Of a stretch of DNA of 45,543 nucleotides, positions 42,732-45,543 are shown piece by piece; within the stretch, counting starts at the first letter, position 1, and the number at the start of each line of letters is the position of its first letter. The position numbers and the translations under genes are program-made. The notes under the pieces are model-generated. The model was not told where the DNA came from. It did no database searches and saw only the letters and a program-made list of their open reading frames with translations. The stretch is from Roseovarius mucosus DSM 17069. GTDB taxonomy: Bacteria > Pseudomonadota > Alphaproteobacteria > Rhodobacterales > Rhodobacteraceae. The stretch is from positions 1 through 45,543 of the forward strand of contig NZ_KN293982.1 in the NCBI RefSeq assembly GCF_000768555.3, given 5' to 3'.

Positions 42732-43420
42732 ATAGCTCCTCGGCGTTACAAGTGCTGTTGCATCTCAGCGACAGCGCGTTGCCCATTGGCAGACTTGCGC
42801 ATTCTTTTGGATTGGAACCGTTAGTCATGTCGGCGCTGATTGAGGGCGAGGAAGCGGTGCATGAATACCTGGTCAGCAAACTGCGCGACTGTATCGCGCC
42901 CCTCGATGGCGTTGCCGTATCCTGGAGCCACAGGTATCTGTGCCAAGGCGATCTGTCGGCTATTCATACGCTCGACGAGTTGGTAACGTGCCGAAAACCT
43001 ATTCCTTCAATGAGGGCAGCGTCTGAAAATTGCGGTCGCGAATTGCTCCGTCTGCTGGCCGATATACCGATCTCACCGGATTTCTCGCTCTTTTCAGATC
43101 AGGTTAGACTTCAAAAATGCGGGGGAAACCTCTCCGTCGTGATCGGTTCGGTCTCTGCCGCAGCAGGCATTGGACTTCGTGAATGCGTGGTGATGGAAAT
43201 GCGGTCGGCTGTTTCGGGACTGTTGTCAGCAGCTGTCAGGTTGGGTATCCTGTCCGCTTCGAATGCTCAAAACATGCTTTGGCAACTGGGTGGAAGTATT
43301 GAAGAGGCCGCCGATATCGCACTGAGTTTGGAGCCGGAATCAATGGCGGGCTGGCTTCCTGATGCAGATGCCTATTACCTAAAACACATGCAGCTTTTGG
43401 GTCGAAATTTCGGCAGTTGA
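42728..43420 (+). CDS. ureF: UreF urease accessory protein
   Basis: 230 residues of the all-helical UreF family: LLHLSDSALPIGRLAHSFGL, VSKLRDCIAPLDGVAVSWSH, VVIGSVSAAAGIGLRECVVM, LLSAAVRLGILSASNAQNML. The only well-placed start is TTG at 42728, overlapping the ureE stop (TTGA), so it is probably made by translational coupling. It is the last gene of the operon; an IS21 end starts about 45 bases downstream. No terminator is evident in that gap. Confidence 0.87.
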   Translation: MNSSSALQVLLHLSDSALPIGRLAHSFGLEPLVMSALIEGEEAVHEYLVSKLRDCIAPLDGVAVSWSHRYLCQGDLSAIHTLDELVTCRKPIPSMRAASENCGRELLRLLADIPISPDFSLFSDQVRLQKCGGNLSVVIGSVSAAAGIGLRECVVMEMRSAVSGLLSAAVRLGILSASNAQNMLWQLGGSIEEAADIALSLEPESMAGWLPDADAYYLKHMQLLGRNFGS

Positions 43421-43462
43421 GTAAGCGACATCTAGGCAGCAGCTAGCTTTCAACTTGACGGT

Positions 43463-43530
43463 TGTGTGTTGATTGTCACTGAGAACTGACCCGGCAACAG
43501 CAGAAATTGTCATTGAGAATTGACCCATGT
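43463..43530 (+). repeat. IS21-family left end
   Basis: Two copies of a TGTCA(C/T)TGAGAA(C/T)TGACCC repeat (around 43474 and 43509) precede the truncated istA. Multiple direct terminal repeats of this kind are typical of IS21 elements. Confidence 0.65.
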
Positions 43531-43570
43531 GCAACCTTGCCCCGGCTTGAACCAGCTGGGGGCATTTGGA

Positions 43571-43999
43571 GTGATCGACATGGGATTTTTGAAGGTTATC
43601 AGGACATGGGCGCTGCGAGACAAGATGCCCATTCGCGAGATTGCTCGGCGCACGGGCATATCGCGTAACACAATCAAGAAGTATTTGCGGGAGGGGATTG
43701 TTGAGCCTGCGTTTCAGGTGCCGGATCGTCCCAGCAAGCTGGACCCTTATGCCAAGCAACTTACAGCATGGCTGAGGACCGATCAGCGCAAATCACGCAA
43801 AGAACGCCGAACGGCGAAGCTGATGCACGCCGATCTGGTAAAGCTTGGATATGGCGGTTCCTACGAGCGTGTTGCGGCCTTCGTGCGGGAATGGAAGGGT
43901 GAACGGCAGCGTGCGCATCACACGACAGATCGCGGGACCTTCGTGCCGCCGGTGTTCGCGCCGGGCGAGGCTTTCCAGTTCGATTGGAGTGAGGACTGG
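43571..43999 (+). pseudogene. istA: IS21 IstA transposase, truncated by the miniature transposon
   Basis: About 143 codons. Helix-turn-helix MPIREIARRTGISRNTIKKY, then RTAKLMHADLVKLGYGGSYE, RVAAFVREW, and the start of the catalytic domain FVPPVFAPGEAFQFDWSEDW, which contains the first DDE Asp. The reading frame breaks at 44000, where the 307-bp element begins. istB and the right end of the IS are absent from the window. Confidence 0.85.
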
Positions 44000-44306
44000 T
44001 GTCATTGTTCCCTAATTAATCAGAATCCGGCCTGAAATTGTCCCATGGAATCAATAGTGATTTGTACCCTTAATTTTAATATTGTACCGTTAATTACCAT
44101 ACTGTACCCTTAATTGCCAGACGGTTGAAACTGTGGATAACCTAACCGCTTCGTGTAGCGCGCCAACAGATATTGCCCTTCTAGGGAGCGTAAAACGTTT
44201 AGTGTCGGCCTGCAGTACGGGCTGTGGAAATATTGTAATTAGGGGTACAATCTCGCCCCAAATCGCCCTGAATCCACAGAATCTGATTAATTAGGGTACA
44301 GTGACA
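44000..44306 (+). mobile_element. 307-bp miniature derivative of the tniABQ transposon
   Basis: The first roughly 117 bases are identical to the left end of the transposon at 15167, including all five transposase-site iterons. The right end, inverted, begins TGTCACTGTACCCTAATTAA and is similar, not identical, to the right end at 18827. Between the ends are only about 100 bases without a gene, including TGTGGATAA (44132-44140). It should be mobilisable in trans by TniABQ. The bases outside it (ACTGG and AAGAC) do not form a target duplication; IS21 lies on the left and a TadE-like gene on the right. Confidence 0.85.
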
Positions 44307-44733
44307 AAGACGCTGGAGTGGAGATTGCACTGGAGCGGTCACGGTGGAGTTTGTGATTCTCTTTCCGGCATTGATCCTGTTCTTGATCTTTATCGTCGGT
44401 GTCACTCTATACCTCGGGATAGCGAGTGATGTACAACAGGCAGTTCAGCGCCTTGCACGGGCCTCAGTGGGCATCCAATATGGTCCAGCACCCGTGGGCG
44501 ACCTGTGCGCAAGGCTAAGTACGGAAGTGCTTGATAGGATCATCGAACAGAGCCCTTTTTTGCAGATCGACAATGTGGTGTTTCCGACCAGCTGCGCGGA
44601 CCAGCCGGATGAGTCCGGCACCGTCACCCTCACACTTGTCTATAATGTGCCCGTAGGTGTGATCCACACTGTCGCAGATCTTCTCGGCTCCGGGATGGCC
44701 AGAATTGAACGCTCAGCGACCATCGACTTGTAA
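44307..44733 (+). pseudogene. TadE/TadG-like pilus assembly protein, 5' truncated
   Basis: The frame enters from the transposon end (stop codon TGA at 44302) and reads DCTGAVTVEFVILFPALILF, then a hydrophobic helix and VQQAVQRLARASVGIQYGPA, ending ARIERSATIDL. TadE-like proteins start with a short basic segment before the conserved G-A-V-T-(V/I)-E-F helix; that upstream part and the start codon are gone. A GTG at 44344 could still start a protein of 129 residues, so some product is possible. The family works at the inner membrane in Flp/Tad pilus assembly. The rest of a tad cluster may lie outside the window. Confidence 0.7.
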
Positions 44734-44755
44734 CGGGAACGTCTGAATGGTCGCT

Positions 44756-45496
44756 TCAGTCATCAAGCTCGATTGTAGTCTCTGCCAAGCTTTTTCTGAG
44801 CACGCTTATAACATGTTGCATGGCGGGACTCGTCATCGGCTTGACGCGTGAAACGGCCTGAACGATCCGCAATCGGTCATTCAAGCGCACCAGCCCTGTC
44901 AAACTCAACGCCCCGAGGACCGAGTGGATCTCTTTGTAGAGATCATCGTCGACGCCATCTCTTTCGATGAGCGTGACAAGTGCTGCGGTTTGGGCAAGGG
45001 CCTGCCGCATCAGACGGCGGATTTCATCCCGACCGAGATCTTCGTAGAGATCTTCAACCGTCTGCCGCGCCACGACAGGGAGGCAACACTCTTGGCCGGA
45101 TGTCACTCGCTCCGCCAATAGGTCCGAAAGTCGCTGTCGCAAGCTACCCGGCGAAATGGGCTTGAGAAGAACGTCCTTCATGCCAGTCCGCAGACAGGCC
45201 GTGCGCCATTTTTCATCAATCTCGCCGCTCAATCCGACAAGTATCGGGCCAGCGTCAGCATTGGCTGCCAGCAGGGCGCAGGCCAGATCCAACCCATCCA
45301 TGACCGGCATCGACAAATCCATCAGCACCAGATCAACCGGTTCGCCGAAAGTAAGTCGATCAAGCGCCAGAGCCCCGTTCTCCACGGCTTCCGCTCGCGA
45401 CCCGCTCTTGGCGAGCAAATGAACAAACAACGTGCGATTGGTATCATTATCCTCGACTATGAGGATGCGCGCATTCTGAAGGGTGTCAATGTGCAT
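44756..45496 (-). CDS. REC-Hpt signalling protein (possibly altered N-terminus)
   Basis: 246 residues. The receiver domain (about residues 9-125) has ILIVEDNDTNR, phospho-acceptor VLMDLSMPVMDGLD, LSGEIDE and a conserved Lys in DVLLKPISPGSL. An Hpt-like domain (about 150-240) has the phosphotransfer His in YKEIHSVLGALSLTGL. Such proteins relay phosphate in hybrid phosphorelays. The first codons (MHIDTLQ) fall within an IS21-like terminal sequence, so the native N-terminus or longer upstream domains may have been removed. It converges on the TadE-like gene with a 22-base gap. The partner kinase is not in the window. Confidence 0.8.
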   Translation of the reverse strand: MHIDTLQNARILIVEDNDTNRTLFVHLLAKSGSRAEAVENGALALDRLTFGEPVDLVLMDLSMPVMDGLDLACALLAANADAGPILVGLSGEIDEKWRTACLRTGMKDVLLKPISPGSLRQRLSDLLAERVTSGQECCLPVVARQTVEDLYEDLGRDEIRRLMRQALAQTAALVTLIERDGVDDDLYKEIHSVLGALSLTGLVRLNDRLRIVQAVSRVKPMTSPAMQHVISVLRKSLAETTIELDD

Positions 45497-45543
45497 TCAA
45501 AACTGACCCGGTTTGATCATTTAAAAATGACCCGCCCCTGAGG
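45485..45543 (+). repeat. IS21-like terminal repeat at the window edge
   Basis: TGTGCATTCAAAACTGACCC (45489 onward), followed by a second TTTAAAAATGACCC, shows the repeated (A)nxTGACCC pattern of IS21-type ends. The element itself would lie beyond 45543. It abuts the start of the REC-Hpt gene. Confidence 0.5.

Overview
The window looks like a chromosomal or large-plasmid segment of an alphaproteobacterium, most likely Rhodobacteraceae (Roseobacter type). The coding is GC-rich, the nas/nrt operon has the layout known from that group, and nearly every identifiable gene has alphaproteobacterial character. This is a judgement from protein sequence; no marker gene such as rRNA is present.

Region 1 (about 240-14000, plus strand) is a nitrate-assimilation operon. 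It encodes the NasT (ANTAR) and NasS sensor pair, an untranslated leader that folds as a NasT-type dual-hairpin antiterminator plus terminator, the ABC nitrate transporter NrtA, NrtB and a fused double ATPase, nitrite reductase NirB/NirD, nitrate reductase, a TrpD2-like protein, and siroheme synthase CysG. The pathway appears broken twice: nirB carries a one-base frameshift in an A run, and cysG carries a nonsense codon and is cut off by a transposon end.

Region 2 (14004-21360) is a nested stack of mobile DNA: a stray Tn5053-type terminal repeat, a broken ISKra4-type transposase, an intact minimal tniA-tniB-tniQ transposon of 3661 bp, an IS66 element whose end it replaces, and a Tn3-family transposase remnant.

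Region 3 (21395-33790, minus strand) is about amide and urea nitrogen. One cluster encodes a substrate-binding protein without a signal peptide, an AmiR-like ANTAR protein and an AmiC-like sensor, with a decayed IS3 element between the last two. Upstream is a HupE/UreJ-type metal permease gene. A second cluster, urtA-urtB-urtCD(fused)-urtE-small ORF-amidase, encodes a urea-type ABC importer and an amidase. The promoter and signal-peptide start of urtA are duplicated in front of the signal-less binding protein gene.

Region 4 (33790-37030) is a graveyard of IS66, IS5, IS3 and recombinase fragments around one intact IS5-family copy.

Region 5 (37237-43420, plus strand) is a compact urease operon: a GcvT-family gene, then fused ureAB, ureC, ureG, ureD, ureE and ureF. 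UreC has Ser where the mobile-flap Cys normally sits. The import, amidase and urease genes together suggest a pathway that captures urea or a substituted amide/urea and releases ammonia.

Region 6 (43463-45543) holds a truncated IS21 element, a 307-bp non-autonomous miniature of the tniABQ transposon, a 5'-truncated TadE-like gene, and a REC-Hpt signalling gene whose start abuts another IS21-like end. The two related transposon ends, at 15167 and 44306, face correctly to bracket the whole 29-kb urea/amide segment, but no target-site duplication was found at any of these ends.
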